A DNA stretch of 64,000 bases from Candidatus Woesearchaeota archaeon (GTDB lineage: Archaea > Nanobdellota > Nanobdellia > Woesearchaeales > UBA9989), in NCBI GenBank assembly GCA_013329045.1, contig DUKZ01000004.1:41537-105536 (forward strand). Reading direction: 5' to 3'. Each line of letters begins with the position of its first letter. Position 1 is the stretch's first letter. Both the position numbers and the translations under genes were made by a program. Positions 1 to 9,185 of this stretch are shown here, in pieces. The notes under the pieces are model-generated. The model searched no databases and was not told the origin of the DNA. It worked only from the letters and a program-made list of their open reading frames with translations.

Positions 1-46
1 TCTGCTCGAACTTGATTGTGTATGATTCAATAGCCACCTTACCCAT
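1..46 (-). CDS. 5' fragment of an unidentified gene
   Basis: An ATG at 46-44 opens a frame that runs off the window edge (begins MGKVAIESY). A GGTGG Shine-Dalgarno-like run lies 4 nt before the ATG, inside the second unit of a 16-bp tandem duplication. The upstream gene on the same strand ends at 55, so the two would form an operon. Only about 15 codons are visible and no function can be given. Confidence 0.35.
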   Translation of the reverse strand, partial: MGKVAIESYTIKFEQ

Positions 47-64
47 TTGCCACCTTACCCATTT
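33..64. repeat. 16-bp exact tandem duplication at a gene junction
   Basis: The unit GCCACCTTACCCATTT occurs twice in a row (33-48 and 49-64). On the minus strand each unit carries an ATG followed by a GGTGG run, so the duplication copies a start-codon/ribosome-site region across the stop codon of the upstream gene at 55. Confidence 0.8.
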
Positions 65-672
65 TCGTATGCTCTCAGCTTCTCTTGCATCACCTGGATA
101 TCAACATGCAGGCTCACTTCCTCAGTTACCTTCTTTACCTTCTTATACAGATCAATGCGCTGCTTGACATCATCTGATGGCACCCTATTGAACAGTTCAT
201 GGAGATCTCCTAGCGTCTTTTTGGCCAAATCATATCTCTTGGATGAGAGTTGCAGCTCAATCTTGCTAGAGAGCTTGCCAATCTCCATTCGCAATTTGCC
301 ATTCCTCTCTTTGACACTTTGATACAAAGCGGTTGTGAGCTCCCGATAGCAGGAGATGAGCTCTTGCTGGAGGGTATATTTCTCCTCTAAGAACCCATGA
401 GGGAACTTGGAAAAGAGGTCATTTGCCCCCTGGTAATGATCAGAAGCACTCTTCACGCCGCCAGATTTGAGGGCATTCTTTGCGCTTTTTATTCTTGCAA
501 GGATCATTGCCATCATCTCTTTCATCTTGGGGTAGTTCTGAAGGTATATATCCTCATCAGTTGTCGCGCTAAAAGGCGGCAGCTTAGCCATTCCTCCTGC
601 CGGCTTTGCGCTTTGCTGATTTGGAGCGTCTTTCTTCCCAACCTGCTCATCTAAAAATTTGTCTATATCCAT
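55..672 (-). CDS. Predicted coiled-coil cytoplasmic protein, unknown function
   Basis: A 205-residue acidic/basic, largely helical protein with no signal peptide or membrane segment. Residues 1-35 are a polar, Ala/Pro-rich tail; residues 45-205 are rich in Glu, Lys and Leu with heptad-like spacing, so a helical bundle or coiled coil is likely. It starts 3 nt after the stop of the gene at 676-1083, so the two are co-transcribed. The partner begins with a probable winged-helix domain, so a DNA- or RNA-bound complex is possible, but this is inference. I do not recognise the family. Confidence 0.7.
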   Translation of the reverse strand: MDIDKFLDEQVGKKDAPNQQSAKPAGGMAKLPPFSATTDEDIYLQNYPKMKEMMAMILARIKSAKNALKSGGVKSASDHYQGANDLFSKFPHGFLEEKYTLQQELISCYRELTTALYQSVKERNGKLRMEIGKLSSKIELQLSSKRYDLAKKTLGDLHELFNRVPSDDVKQRIDLYKKVKKVTEEVSLHVDIQVMQEKLRAYENG

Positions 673-675
673 GTT

Positions 676-1083
676 CTATAAGTGGGCTGCCTCAAATTTT
701 TTCCACTCCTCACCAACATTTTTTAATTTTTTTGCCCTTGCATGCTCAAAAAATGACCTCCTGATGAGGTCCTTATTCTCGTTGAGATACCGCTGCCAGA
801 GAATGGCAGCCTGCGGCTCTTCTACTCCCCGCATTTTCGCTTTTTTAAAAAACTCCTCTTTAGAGATGAAAGAGAACGTGTCCCGGATAAGGAAGATATA
901 GGGCGTTGTCAGATGATACTCAACACCGATCTTCTTTTCCTGAACCATAAAATCTACCCATTTCTGGACAACTGCCTCTGACATATTGATCCGCCTTGCA
1001 GCATCAGAAAGGGGAATCTTTTCCACTGATTCCAATAAGGCCATGAGCTCATCGACTTTTGTAGTGATCTGTGTGTCAGCCAT
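676..1083 (-). CDS. Small winged-helix-like protein, unknown function
   Basis: About 135 residues from the ATG at 1083. The first 65 residues (LMALLESVEKIPLSDAA onward) look like a winged-helix/HTH unit: a leucine-rich helix, a short 'SDAARRINMSEAVVQKWV' helix pair and a beta wing reaching TPYIF. The rest is a Lys-rich helical tail. A longer frame to 1161 exists, but a TATA box at 1129-1137 lies inside it and would start transcription near 1108, so 1083 is preferred; a GAGGGAG run lies 12 nt upstream of it. The downstream gene at 55-672 follows after 3 nt. No metabolic context indicates a target. Confidence 0.7.
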   Translation of the reverse strand: MADTQITTKVDELMALLESVEKIPLSDAARRINMSEAVVQKWVDFMVQEKKIGVEYHLTTPYIFLIRDTFSFISKEEFFKKAKMRGVEEPQAAILWQRYLNENKDLIRRSFFEHARAKKLKNVGEEWKKFEAAHL

Positions 1084-1128
1084 AAGATATGCAAACTCCC
1101 TCTTTTTCACTAATCCTATCTTTAGAGG

Positions 1129-1137
1129 TTTATAAAT
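1129..1137 (-). promoter_or_regulatory. TATA box of the 1083-55 operon
   Basis: Reading the minus strand, ATTTATAAAC sits about 50 nt upstream of the ATG at 1083, giving a short leader. It decides the start because the longer frame to 1161 would begin upstream of the transcript. The rest of 1084-1322 shows no gene. Confidence 0.55.
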
Positions 1138-1322
1138 GTTGCGGAGCTGATATGACCCCATCAGACATTATCAATACAAGAATTCTTTCACGGCAACATT
1201 CAACGATGAGGCGTCATAAAGGCCAGGAATAGCCTATAAGAGATCCTCTGTAGCCTATGTCGGTGGTGGATTGCTTTTTGTGATGCCGGGACAATTTTGT
1301 GATACCTGGACAATCGAGATAC

Positions 1323-2318
1323 TCACACTGGGCATGCTGGCTCTGATTCATAAATCGAATAAGAGAGGATATGCTCCTCATCAAGGTATACTGGCTCTGT
1401 GACAAAAGGAATCCTGTTAGGATATACCATATATACCTTATCACAGCCTCTGCACGATGGATCACCGATGCCACACGTGAAGTAGATGTAATCTGCATAG
1501 CTGACAAAGTCCTGTGAAAGGCCAAATTTCGCCGGACGGATAATTGATTCTATCCCAAAGGGGCTAGGGGAAGTGCTGCCATAATATCTTCCCAAGAATG
1601 AAGGGGCAGCAGGGTAGCTCCTATAAGTAGTATCAAGATAATGCTGAGTCACAGCAGCTCTTGTGTCCTGGCTCCAGTCAACAACAACTGATTTCTTGAT
1701 CGGATGAGCCAGCCCATGAGCGCTATATAATGGATCATCAAAGCCTTCAATTGAGATGTTTGAAGCGATAATCGACTCTTTTTGCCAGAGCCCAAGACCC
1801 GGAGATTCTGCATGGTAAGATAGCTTCCCTGTCACAGTAATTATCCAAGGGGAGGCCTGAGAAATAGTAATGTCACTCATTGACAGATCAAGGCTAATAC
1901 TGAGAAGGTCTTCTCCAATCATCCTGAGCTCATTGAATCTGGCATCAAGCGTATTGCCATCCATGATTGGATGCAGAGTTGATGAACCGGGGGCATAACC
2001 ATCACGCATCATTTCAACGAGAAAAGTGGAAAATTCCCCCTCAACATGAGTAGGGTATGGATCCTGGCCAGTCCCTTCCCTGCTGAGAATGACCTGATCA
2101 TACGCCCTGAGCGCCTTGACCGCGGAGATCTCCAGATATTCTTTTGCATAGCTTTGCTCTGTTGCCGCAAGAAAATCATGCACGAGCTGGATGCGAATCT
2201 GCTGGACATCATCTACCGGAACCTGGTTATTTCGAATTGTCAACAGGAAAAATGCAGTGATAAGTATTGCTGTCAAGGTAAAGAATATGCCTTTCCTGCT
2301 CTTCCTCATTTCTCCCAT
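1323..2318 (-). CDS. Membrane-anchored exported protein
   Basis: A 331-residue protein with a short basic N-terminus (RKSRKG) followed by one hydrophobic segment (about residues 11-27) and a long extracellular part, the layout of a pilin-like or single-pass anchored protein. Near the C-terminus four cysteines cluster in 'CGIGDPSCRGCDK', with another Cys at the end, suggesting disulphides or a metal site. The start at 2318 has an AAGGTG ribosome site 5 nt upstream; an alternative ATG at 2309 forms an ATGA overlap with the upstream stop. It is the third gene of an operon with the prepilin-like protein at 2306-2878 and the 1700-aa protein at 2878-7980. I do not recognise the family. Confidence 0.75.
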   Translation of the reverse strand: MGEMRKSRKGIFFTLTAILITAFFLLTIRNNQVPVDDVQQIRIQLVHDFLAATEQSYAKEYLEISAVKALRAYDQVILSREGTGQDPYPTHVEGEFSTFLVEMMRDGYAPGSSTLHPIMDGNTLDARFNELRMIGEDLLSISLDLSMSDITISQASPWIITVTGKLSYHAESPGLGLWQKESIIASNISIEGFDDPLYSAHGLAHPIKKSVVVDWSQDTRAAVTQHYLDTTYRSYPAAPSFLGRYYGSTSPSPFGIESIIRPAKFGLSQDFVSYADYIYFTCGIGDPSCRGCDKVYMVYPNRIPFVTEPVYLDEEHILSYSIYESEPACPV

Positions 2319-2878
2319 ACAAACACCTTCATGATATATGGCCCGATGATGTCCTGGTTCTGATAGTCAGCAATCACGATCTGAGAAGACACGATCACCT
2401 GCTGGCTCTTGCTATATGATCCTTCCACGCCTTCGCTAGAATAGATGAAAAGAGGGTCAGCATACACGACCTCATCGTTTTCTTCATTGCTCTCTATATG
2501 CGCTTCCTGGAAATAGAGCTCTACCCCATATGTGGGGTTGCTTATCTGGCTCATGACATCATCCACAAGGAACGCCATATCCTCTTTGCATTCTGGACAA
2601 GACCCCTCGTCAAACAGGAACTGCCAAATACCCAGCTGCTGGGCAATGGTGTGCTGCTGGTCGCTTATCTTCCCATCTAGTACCATCTGATGCTTCACAT
2701 CAGAGTTATATTTTATCAAGTCAGTACCAAGGAACGTGAGCAGATCCTGTGCATATGACTGGGACTGCACTGAGGATGGAGCAGAGATATAATTAGTAAA
2801 AATGAGGGATATCCCGACAAGCAGGATGGTGACTCCAAAGAGCATGTCTAGCACGAAGAAATATCCTTTCTTTCCCAT
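2306..2878 (-). CDS. Pilin-like membrane-anchored protein
   Basis: A 190-residue protein starting MGKKGYFFVLDML with one hydrophobic helix (residues 6-28), which resembles archaeal class III signal peptides (basic stretch, Gly, then helix). The exported part has a CPEC pair near residue 92 and ends in a beta-rich domain. The ATG overlaps the stop of the 1700-aa gene (TGATG), and the stop overlaps the next start, so the three genes are translationally coupled. A minor pilin or anchor subunit for the giant protein is the likely role. The exact processing site is not clear. Confidence 0.75.
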   Translation of the reverse strand: MGKKGYFFVLDMLFGVTILLVGISLIFTNYISAPSSVQSQSYAQDLLTFLGTDLIKYNSDVKHQMVLDGKISDQQHTIAQQLGIWQFLFDEGSCPECKEDMAFLVDDVMSQISNPTYGVELYFQEAHIESNEENDEVVYADPLFIYSSEGVEGSYSKSQQVIVSSQIVIADYQNQDIIGPYIMKVFVWEK

Positions 2879-5800
2879 CAGGGACCCTCATAGCTGACAA
2901 TGACCAATTCCACTGGCTTGCCTTTACGATAAACAACTTGTTTTTTGGTGATTAGATGAGGAATATCATTGAGGGTGAGGTCAATTTTATACAAATCCTT
3001 TTGAACAAGTGGCCCAGTGCAGCATTCCACAATACTGCCATTTGACTCCATCTCAAAGCCTTGCAGCTGTTCATCACATAGGCTTTGGGCTGCTGGCGTT
3101 GCAAACTGGCAGCTGCTTTGTCCCTGGCACTCAGCATGGCAGATATCATCTGTTGCGAACGTGCAGTCAGGCTGGCATTCATAGCCAACAGGGGGGCCAA
3201 TCTCCCAGCAAATCTCATCTCCCGAAAGCACCTTTGAAAATATCTTTACCTGGTCCAGGGAAGCATTCGCGCTCTTTGTCCCTTCATGAGTAGACCCAAT
3301 GCTCAAGAAACTGTCGATTGCTGACATGGAGAGTGATGCTGGAGAGATTTCTGCTTCCAGGTTGCAATCAATGTAGAGTTTGATAGCATCATTCTCTGTG
3401 TCCCAAGTGAGGGCGATATGAGACCATACTTCACTATCCCAGGGAACTGCTGCCTGGAGGGTATTGCCATCCACCTCCGCTAACACCAGATCATTTTTCT
3501 GCCAAATTCTGACTGCAGCAGCACTATCCTCATCAAATAGGTATTTCTCGTCAAGCCCTATGCTGCCGGGCTTGACAAACATCATGATGGTGCCTTGAGA
3601 CTGATTCATGTTCAAGCCTGTCTTATATCGCAGCGTATCGTTTCCATCCATCTGGATGGCCCTGCCAACCCGTCCACCTCCCTGAGTGATATCCTGCTGG
3701 GTTGTCATGTTATAGAGCGGCCATTCCCCGCCCATCCCGACAAGAGGCCAAGTTGTGCTCTCAAAAGGAAGAATAAGGTCGTCTGGAGAGGAATCATTGT
3801 AGTCCAGATAAAACAAGTTACTGGAGGTAAGAGGCCCTGATTCTGTCTCGATTACCAGCCCGCCTGCATCAATGAAAGAGACGGTCACATTATACATCCC
3901 CGGATACAGTGCCATCTTATATTGGACAATGTTGAATAGCTCTGCCAGCGAGAGGGTCTCATTTGGCTGGATGGTCCGCTCGCTTGCCTCTAGCAAGGGA
4001 ACATCAATTGCGAAATCATGGAAATTCCGATCGACCTCAACTTTTAACCTTCCCGTCAGGTTCACATTGCCAACATTTGTGATAATAGAATCAGGGGTGA
4101 AGGCTATTGGCTCATTGAAGAGGAAGAGATCACTTGTTGTATTGAGGAAGATCTGCGCCTTTGGGTGAGGGCTTTTCCAATACTCATCGCAAATATCCCC
4201 TTCTGTGAGCCTTGACCCAAATATCTTGAGCTCATCGATTGCAACCAAGGCAGGATTCAATCCATCATCCGTGTTGCCTATTGTCATCTCCTGACTCAAG
4301 GACAGGGAAGATGCTGGTGAAGTGGTATGATTCTCAGATAAGCAGTCGATGACGAGCTGATATTCCCCAATGCCCACATCATATGATGCTGCCACATGAT
4401 GCCAGTACCCCATAGGGTTGCTGAGCGGCTGGGACAGGATGATAGTTCCATCCTTGATAAGGTTCACTTTGCCATTTGAAGCAGTGATGCCTAGATTATT
4501 TTCTTCATCGAGGACCATAGAAAATAGCCCGCACTCAGGGCATGCTGATGTAGAGTTCCATGAGGGAAGCATGTAAAACATGATCGTTCCTGCCGCATCA
4601 TCCAGATTCTTTATCCGATCATCGATCAGGTTGATATCAAGGGTTCCTGGGCCTGCCGACGTGATGAACTCTTTGCCCATAAAATAGGGTATTGTTGCGC
4701 CTGGGGAACCTGAATCAATCATTACATCTGCAAATCTGCCAGCGTCTCCTATTTCGATATCAAACCCCTTTGGGGAAGATGCTTGGAATGAATAAGAGAA
4801 TGACTTGTTCATAGGGAACCATACATCATTATCTGAACCTGTCAGCGTTTGCGCGCCGATGTTTATAACATCTCCGGGGCCAAGATTCATTGGCCGGATG
4901 CGAAAGGCGCCCGCCCGCCTCAGCAGGAGAGAACCATCAAAAGTATCAACACCCATCGCTTGTCCCCTGATGCTGAGGAGCAAAGAATAATTTCCCTCAG
5001 AATCCTGCATATACTCTGAACGTCTCAGGGTCATCATCGTCCCGTTGGCATTGAGAAGAGCATCGCCCCTTGTGGGATATGAAAGAGATGAGGAACCATC
5101 AAACAAGACAGATTGCCCAACTTTGCCATGCTGGTATTGGATAAGAGAATCCAGCCAAGCATATTCACCTGCATTTCCCCTCGTTGTACCTTCAAATGGA
5201 ACATCCAGAAGGATAGTCTGCCAGCAGTCATTATCAGTGATCTCATCACACCCAACCGGGCAGATGGTGTCATTATCAATGCACGCTGCCGGACCAGGCT
5301 GACCACAGTCATTGTCAGTTGCTGCATCACACCCAACCGGGCACTCACTATCATCAGAAACGCAAGGTGGGATCAACCCGCAATCCATATCCATGTTCTC
5401 ATTGCACATGATCGGGCAGCGATAGTCAATTGCTTCATTGGTGCATACCGGCCAGCTGCAATCAACATCAACGGTTGAATCACATCCTTCCAGGCAAAGT
5501 CCATCTGCAAACGTGCCAGAACACTGATCAGGGAGGCAATCATTATCCAACCGGGTATTGCACCAGATCGGGCAGAGATCATCATTATCAGCACATATGG
5601 GACCTTTGCAATCAACTTCACTCATTGAAGTGCAGGAAGGGGTACACACATTGTCTGGAGTCATACCGGAACAGGAGAACAAGCAATCATCATCCATCGC
5701 ATCATTGCAGCCAAGAGGGCATGAGTCATCACCACTAATACAGGAAGCCTCAGTGGTATAAAGCGATTTTACTTCGCTTGCATCAAGTGCACGCCTCATA

Positions 5801-7980
5801 ATCAGGACCTGGTCGATGAGTCCTGTAAAAGGGGATGATAAAGAATTATCAGCACCGATCGTGAGCTGCCCACCTGCCAGGGCATAGATACCAGAGACTG
5901 TTTGAGAGAGCAGAGGCTCGCCATTGACAAAGAACCAAGACTCATTTTTCTCCTGATCATATGTATACGCGACCATGGTCCATACACCCATCGGGATGAC
6001 TCCCTGCCCGGTCTGGAACATGCTCTCAGAGAGTCCTGGTTGATTCATCCGAAGAGAGCCATCAACCAGCAAAGAAAGCCTCCAGGAGCCATCAAGATCG
6101 ATGAGAACCTGGTCTGCTTGCATGAGCGGTTTTATCCAAAGTTTTATTGTGGCAGAGCCAAGCTCAAGGCTCCTCTCATAAGGAATGGTGATATGGTCAC
6201 CAGCAGACAATCCGATGCCAGCGAGCAGCTGGCCTTTTGCCCTTCCCCCAACAAGGTCGCCATGATTCTCATAAGGAGAATGATCCTGGACAAAGCTGCC
6301 AGGGTCAGTACATTCATAAAAACCAGTCTCAAACGATAAGTCTCCGATCGTCACCGGCTCATTGATAAATGAGCATGAACCCTCCTCCAGAGGCATATCA
6401 AGCACGGTATGAGAATAGCAATCATTGTCTGTGAGCTCTGTGCAGCCAATCGGACAGACCCCATCAAAATCCTGGCAGGGCTCATCCCTCATTATACAAT
6501 CAATATCATTGCTCTCATCACAGCAGGCTGGACAGGTATCATCTGATAATATACCAGAACAACTGCCTGGCATGCAATCATTATCATTCCCTGCAGTGCA
6601 GCCAATCGGGCAGATATGATCATTATTGACGCATGCAGGCGCATCACAGTCTGCATCATTTGAGGACGTGCAGCCAGGATTGCAAACAGCATCCTTTATT
6701 ATCCCGGAGCAACTATCAGGAAGAGCGCAATCGTAATCATTGCCTGCATGATACCCTATTGGACAAAACAAGTCACCTGGAGGGCAGGAGGATTGAGCGC
6801 AATCAATATCATTCGTGCTATCACATCCAGCAGGGCAAAGATCATCTGAGATAATTCCAGAACACTCACCTGGCGCGCAATCATTATCGGTCCCTGCATT
6901 GCAGCCGATTGGACAAAGAAAATCATCATCAACACATCCCCTCTCCCTGCAGTCAATATCGTTTGAGGGGGTGCAGGCGAGCGGACAATTATTGTCAGAT
7001 ATCACCCCAGAACAATCACTGGGATCACAGTCTGGATCATTCATGATCGAGCATGTTACCGGACAATTGTTATCAGGGAGACATTCTGGCGGCGGGCAAT
7101 CCAGATCAGCTGAAAAATCACATGACGCAGGACAGATCCCATCACGCCAGGGGCCAGAACAGGAAGTATCACAATCTGGATCAAAGGAAAAACAATCCCT
7201 GCATTCAAAGTCAACATCGCCGCAGCAGCCAGGAGTGGAGGCTTGAGCGCATAAGCTCGGACGGCAATCAATGTCGTTGTTTGCAGTGCACGCAGCTGGG
7301 CAATTCCCATCCGCGGAGACATTATTGCAGGCCCAGACACAATCGACATCATTTTGGACAGAGCACCAAGGGGGGCAGATACCATCATTTGTTGATGAGC
7401 AGGGGGGAGGGCCCATGCAATCAGGATCGTTTGGCGCATTACAGCCAATCTGACAGATACCATCATCAAAGCAATTTCTTGCTGAGCTCAGAGAAGTTTG
7501 ATAGACGCAGACAAACCCGAGGCAAAGAGAAGGAAGACCTGACTGGTTGAACACACCAACAGGCTCATAGCCCATGCTAAAGACTATGTTTACTGAATCT
7601 GTTTGGTTTTGAAAGAGGAGAAGGTTTGGAGAATAATATTCCGTCGGGAGAATAGGAAGATTTAGGTGCTGGGGTCCTGGCGGCGAAGATCCCTGCTGCT
7701 GTCCGCTCAGATAACAAACACCACCAAGGCAAATCTCATACTGGCCAGCCTGGCCCTGCCCGACTATATCCTCCGTGATAACCTGGAGGAGAGGCGTGGA
7801 TCCCTGAGAGAGTGATGTTGTTTCACTCTGTTTTTGTCCAATTTTTCCAAAAACACCAGAAGGAAAAGCGCTCTGTGAGATCACAGCACTCTCTGTTTGC
7901 GGCAGGGAAAATCCCTGAGGGAGAAGAAGGATAACAATAACGTAGAGTACTAAGACTGCTTGAAACCCCTTTTTATACAT
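2878..7980 (-). CDS. Giant exported LamG and Cys/Asp-repeat protein
   Basis: A 1700-residue protein with a Sec signal peptide (residues 1-27). Residues 38-47 carry the SxFPSGVFGKI motif shared with two other giants in this window. Residues about 170-527 and 748-920 are roughly 20 repeats of 18-24 residues with pattern C..(D)..CP..C....(N/D)D.DC, probably disulphide- and Ca-stabilised. Three concanavalin/LamG-type domains follow the first repeat block at about 528-745, 921-1268 and 1398-1593, each ending in a typical 'IDELKIF/LDQVKIF..L' strand. A CARDB/Ig-like stretch lies near 1270-1395, and a Cys-rich tail ends the protein. One repeat has GY where the others have GC, so one disulphide is lost. 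It is first in an operon with two membrane-anchored proteins. A role in adhesion or glycan binding at the cell surface is inferred from LamG domains. Confidence 0.85.
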   Translation of the reverse strand: MYKKGFQAVLVLYVIVILLLPQGFSLPQTESAVISQSAFPSGVFGKIGQKQSETTSLSQGSTPLLQVITEDIVGQGQAGQYEICLGGVCYLSGQQQGSSPPGPQHLNLPILPTEYYSPNLLLFQNQTDSVNIVFSMGYEPVGVFNQSGLPSLCLGFVCVYQTSLSSARNCFDDGICQIGCNAPNDPDCMGPPPCSSTNDGICPPWCSVQNDVDCVWACNNVSADGNCPAACTANNDIDCRPSLCAQASTPGCCGDVDFECRDCFSFDPDCDTSCSGPWRDGICPASCDFSADLDCPPPECLPDNNCPVTCSIMNDPDCDPSDCSGVISDNNCPLACTPSNDIDCRERGCVDDDFLCPIGCNAGTDNDCAPGECSGIISDDLCPAGCDSTNDIDCAQSSCPPGDLFCPIGYHAGNDYDCALPDSCSGIIKDAVCNPGCTSSNDADCDAPACVNNDHICPIGCTAGNDNDCMPGSCSGILSDDTCPACCDESNDIDCIMRDEPCQDFDGVCPIGCTELTDNDCYSHTVLDMPLEEGSCSFINEPVTIGDLSFETGFYECTDPGSFVQDHSPYENHGDLVGGRAKGQLLAGIGLSAGDHITIPYERSLELGSATIKLWIKPLMQADQVLIDLDGSWRLSLLVDGSLRMNQPGLSESMFQTGQGVIPMGVWTMVAYTYDQEKNESWFFVNGEPLLSQTVSGIYALAGGQLTIGADNSLSSPFTGLIDQVLIMRRALDASEVKSLYTTEASCISGDDSCPLGCNDAMDDDCLFSCSGMTPDNVCTPSCTSMSEVDCKGPICADNDDLCPIWCNTRLDNDCLPDQCSGTFADGLCLEGCDSTVDVDCSWPVCTNEAIDYRCPIMCNENMDMDCGLIPPCVSDDSECPVGCDAATDNDCGQPGPAACIDNDTICPVGCDEITDNDCWQTILLDVPFEGTTRGNAGEYAWLDSLIQYQHGKVGQSVLFDGSSSLSYPTRGDALLNANGTMMTLRRSEYMQDSEGNYSLLLSIRGQAMGVDTFDGSLLLRRAGAFRIRPMNLGPGDVINIGAQTLTGSDNDVWFPMNKSFSYSFQASSPKGFDIEIGDAGRFADVMIDSGSPGATIPYFMGKEFITSAGPGTLDINLIDDRIKNLDDAAGTIMFYMLPSWNSTSACPECGLFSMVLDEENNLGITASNGKVNLIKDGTIILSQPLSNPMGYWHHVAASYDVGIGEYQLVIDCLSENHTTSPASSLSLSQEMTIGNTDDGLNPALVAIDELKIFGSRLTEGDICDEYWKSPHPKAQIFLNTTSDLFLFNEPIAFTPDSIITNVGNVNLTGRLKVEVDRNFHDFAIDVPLLEASERTIQPNETLSLAELFNIVQYKMALYPGMYNVTVSFIDAGGLVIETESGPLTSSNLFYLDYNDSSPDDLILPFESTTWPLVGMGGEWPLYNMTTQQDITQGGGRVGRAIQMDGNDTLRYKTGLNMNQSQGTIMMFVKPGSIGLDEKYLFDEDSAAAVRIWQKNDLVLAEVDGNTLQAAVPWDSEVWSHIALTWDTENDAIKLYIDCNLEAEISPASLSMSAIDSFLSIGSTHEGTKSANASLDQVKIFSKVLSGDEICWEIGPPVGYECQPDCTFATDDICHAECQGQSSCQFATPAAQSLCDEQLQGFEMESNGSIVECCTGPLVQKDLYKIDLTLNDIPHLITKKQVVYRKGKPVELVIVSYEGP

Positions 7981-8091
7981 TTTCCGAGAAACAACAGGAT
8001 TTAAGGTTTAAAAAGTTATGGATTTTCTCTGATACCTCTGCCTGCTTATCATCATGTCGTTTTTGCTCGTCAAAAATCAGGATTTTTAAGA

Positions 8092-8190
8092 ATCTTTTAT
8101 TCCTTCAGGATTATACCTAAAGAAACAGGAATTTTTTATCCCTTCAGAATTATACTTTCAGAAAAAGGAATTTTTTATTCCTTCAGTATC
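8092..8190 (-). terminator. Three 39-bp tandem units with hairpin/T-run ends
   Basis: The heptamer CCTTCAG recurs at 8102, 8141 and 8180, a strict 39-bp period. On the minus strand each unit reads CTGAAGGAATAA then a short hairpin (GGAAT loop ATTCC) followed by T-rich sequence. The first unit contains the last codons and stop of the gene at 8175-8507, and the next two repeat that 3' end, so up to three tandem terminators follow the gene. Confidence 0.6.
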
Positions 8191-8507
8191 CTATTGACCT
8201 TTCTGATCAGTTTTTCATACTTATCCATGACAGGAGCTGCTTTTTGCTGAAGCCTCACACCGAGAAAAATGACAACGAGCATCAAGATAAAGCAGATGGC
8301 AAGGAGAACATTATTCGCTTTTTTTAATGCTACAACCTCAGGATTTTCAGTCTGGACAGATCTTGTGATTACTGCCTGCTGTGAGAGCGGAACCTGTCTT
8401 GGCTGGGAGACAGTATTACTGGGATCATAGACAATCCTCTCGTATGCATGCACCATGAAGAATGTCGTCAAGAACACTACTAAGAGAATCACCAGTTTTT
8501 TCCTCAT
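8175..8507 (-). CDS. Small exported protein with C-terminal membrane helix
   Basis: A 110-residue protein with a signal peptide (residues 1-21, ending near VHA), a short polar region, one membrane helix (about residues 68-88, 'LLAICFILMLVVIFLGV') and a basic cytoplasmic tail. The topology resembles small membrane anchors. A TATA box (CTTAAATAC) lies about 25 nt before the ATG at 8507, so the mRNA is probably leaderless and the gene is its own unit. The last codons are part of a 39-bp tandem repeat. No family is recognised. Confidence 0.7.
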   Translation of the reverse strand: MRKKLVILLVVFLTTFFMVHAYERIVYDPSNTVSQPRQVPLSQQAVITRSVQTENPEVVALKKANNVLLAICFILMLVVIFLGVRLQQKAAPVMDKYEKLIRKVNRILKE

Positions 8508-8557
8508 ATGTTATCTAGAGATAGAGAGTATTTAAGTGTTTCGGGATAACAGAAAAA

Positions 8558-9139
8558 TTATTTGTGTTTGATATTTGAGAGCCGCAAGAGGAGGAGGATG
8601 ATGACGAGGCCAAAGACAAAGTTCATCACGGGAAAGAAGGGAAAAGATTGCTTTGGGATGCATTTAAAATTACTGCATGCTGCAGATTGGCCGCATGTCG
8701 CATTCTGGACACATTCCACTTCGGTGAGAGGCATGACCACCAATGACCTTGGAGACTGGTCACAACTAATCTTGCCATCCACAAGAGCGCAGAATTGGTA
8801 ATATAATGTAGAGCCTCTTGTTGGCGGAGGAACGATCCCCTTTAATTGAGCATCTGCAGTCTGCTCTGGAGGAATGATCCCCTCAACCTGGTCACCGGCA
8901 AGCAAGATATTTGCAGTATCCATGATGAACATGCCAGAGATGTTGATTGGCGAATCATCAAGGTTTGAAATTTGCACATTCCAGATGATGGGGGCGGATT
9001 CGACACAAAGGTTTTCAGTGATATTCGCTGAACACTGAGCAATAACCGTTGCCTGGAATGGCGGTTGGTTTGCAGATTGGCCCAGGACAACACTTACCAT
9101 TCCCAAAAAGACCATGATCAAAAGAAACTTTTTTACCAT
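8558..9139 (-). CDS. Exported Cys-containing protein with C-terminal anchor
   Basis: A 193-residue protein with a signal peptide (residues 1-20), a beta-rich exported domain with Cys pairs near residues 36/44 and 117/125, a compact Cys motif 'CVQNATCGQSAACSNFKC', and a terminal hydrophobic helix (about residues 169-185) followed by a basic tail. The layout is that of a type I anchored surface protein. A TATA box (ATTATTTAAAC) lies at about 9165-9175. It sits between two giant exoprotein genes and may help present them, but this is only positional. Family unknown. Confidence 0.7.
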   Translation of the reverse strand: MVKKFLLIMVFLGMVSVVLGQSANQPPFQATVIAQCSANITENLCVESAPIIWNVQISNLDDSPINISGMFIMDTANILLAGDQVEGIIPPEQTADAQLKGIVPPPTRGSTLYYQFCALVDGKISCDQSPRSLVVMPLTEVECVQNATCGQSAACSNFKCIPKQSFPFFPVMNFVFGLVIILLLLRLSNIKHK

Positions 9140-9185
9140 GCTAACCCCAGCAGTTTTGGGCGGTGGTAGTTTAAATAATTATTGG

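Noticed and set aside
7050..7550. Several plus-strand frames across the Cys/Asp repeats
   Set aside because: They are shadows of the repeat gene with erratic composition and no start signals.
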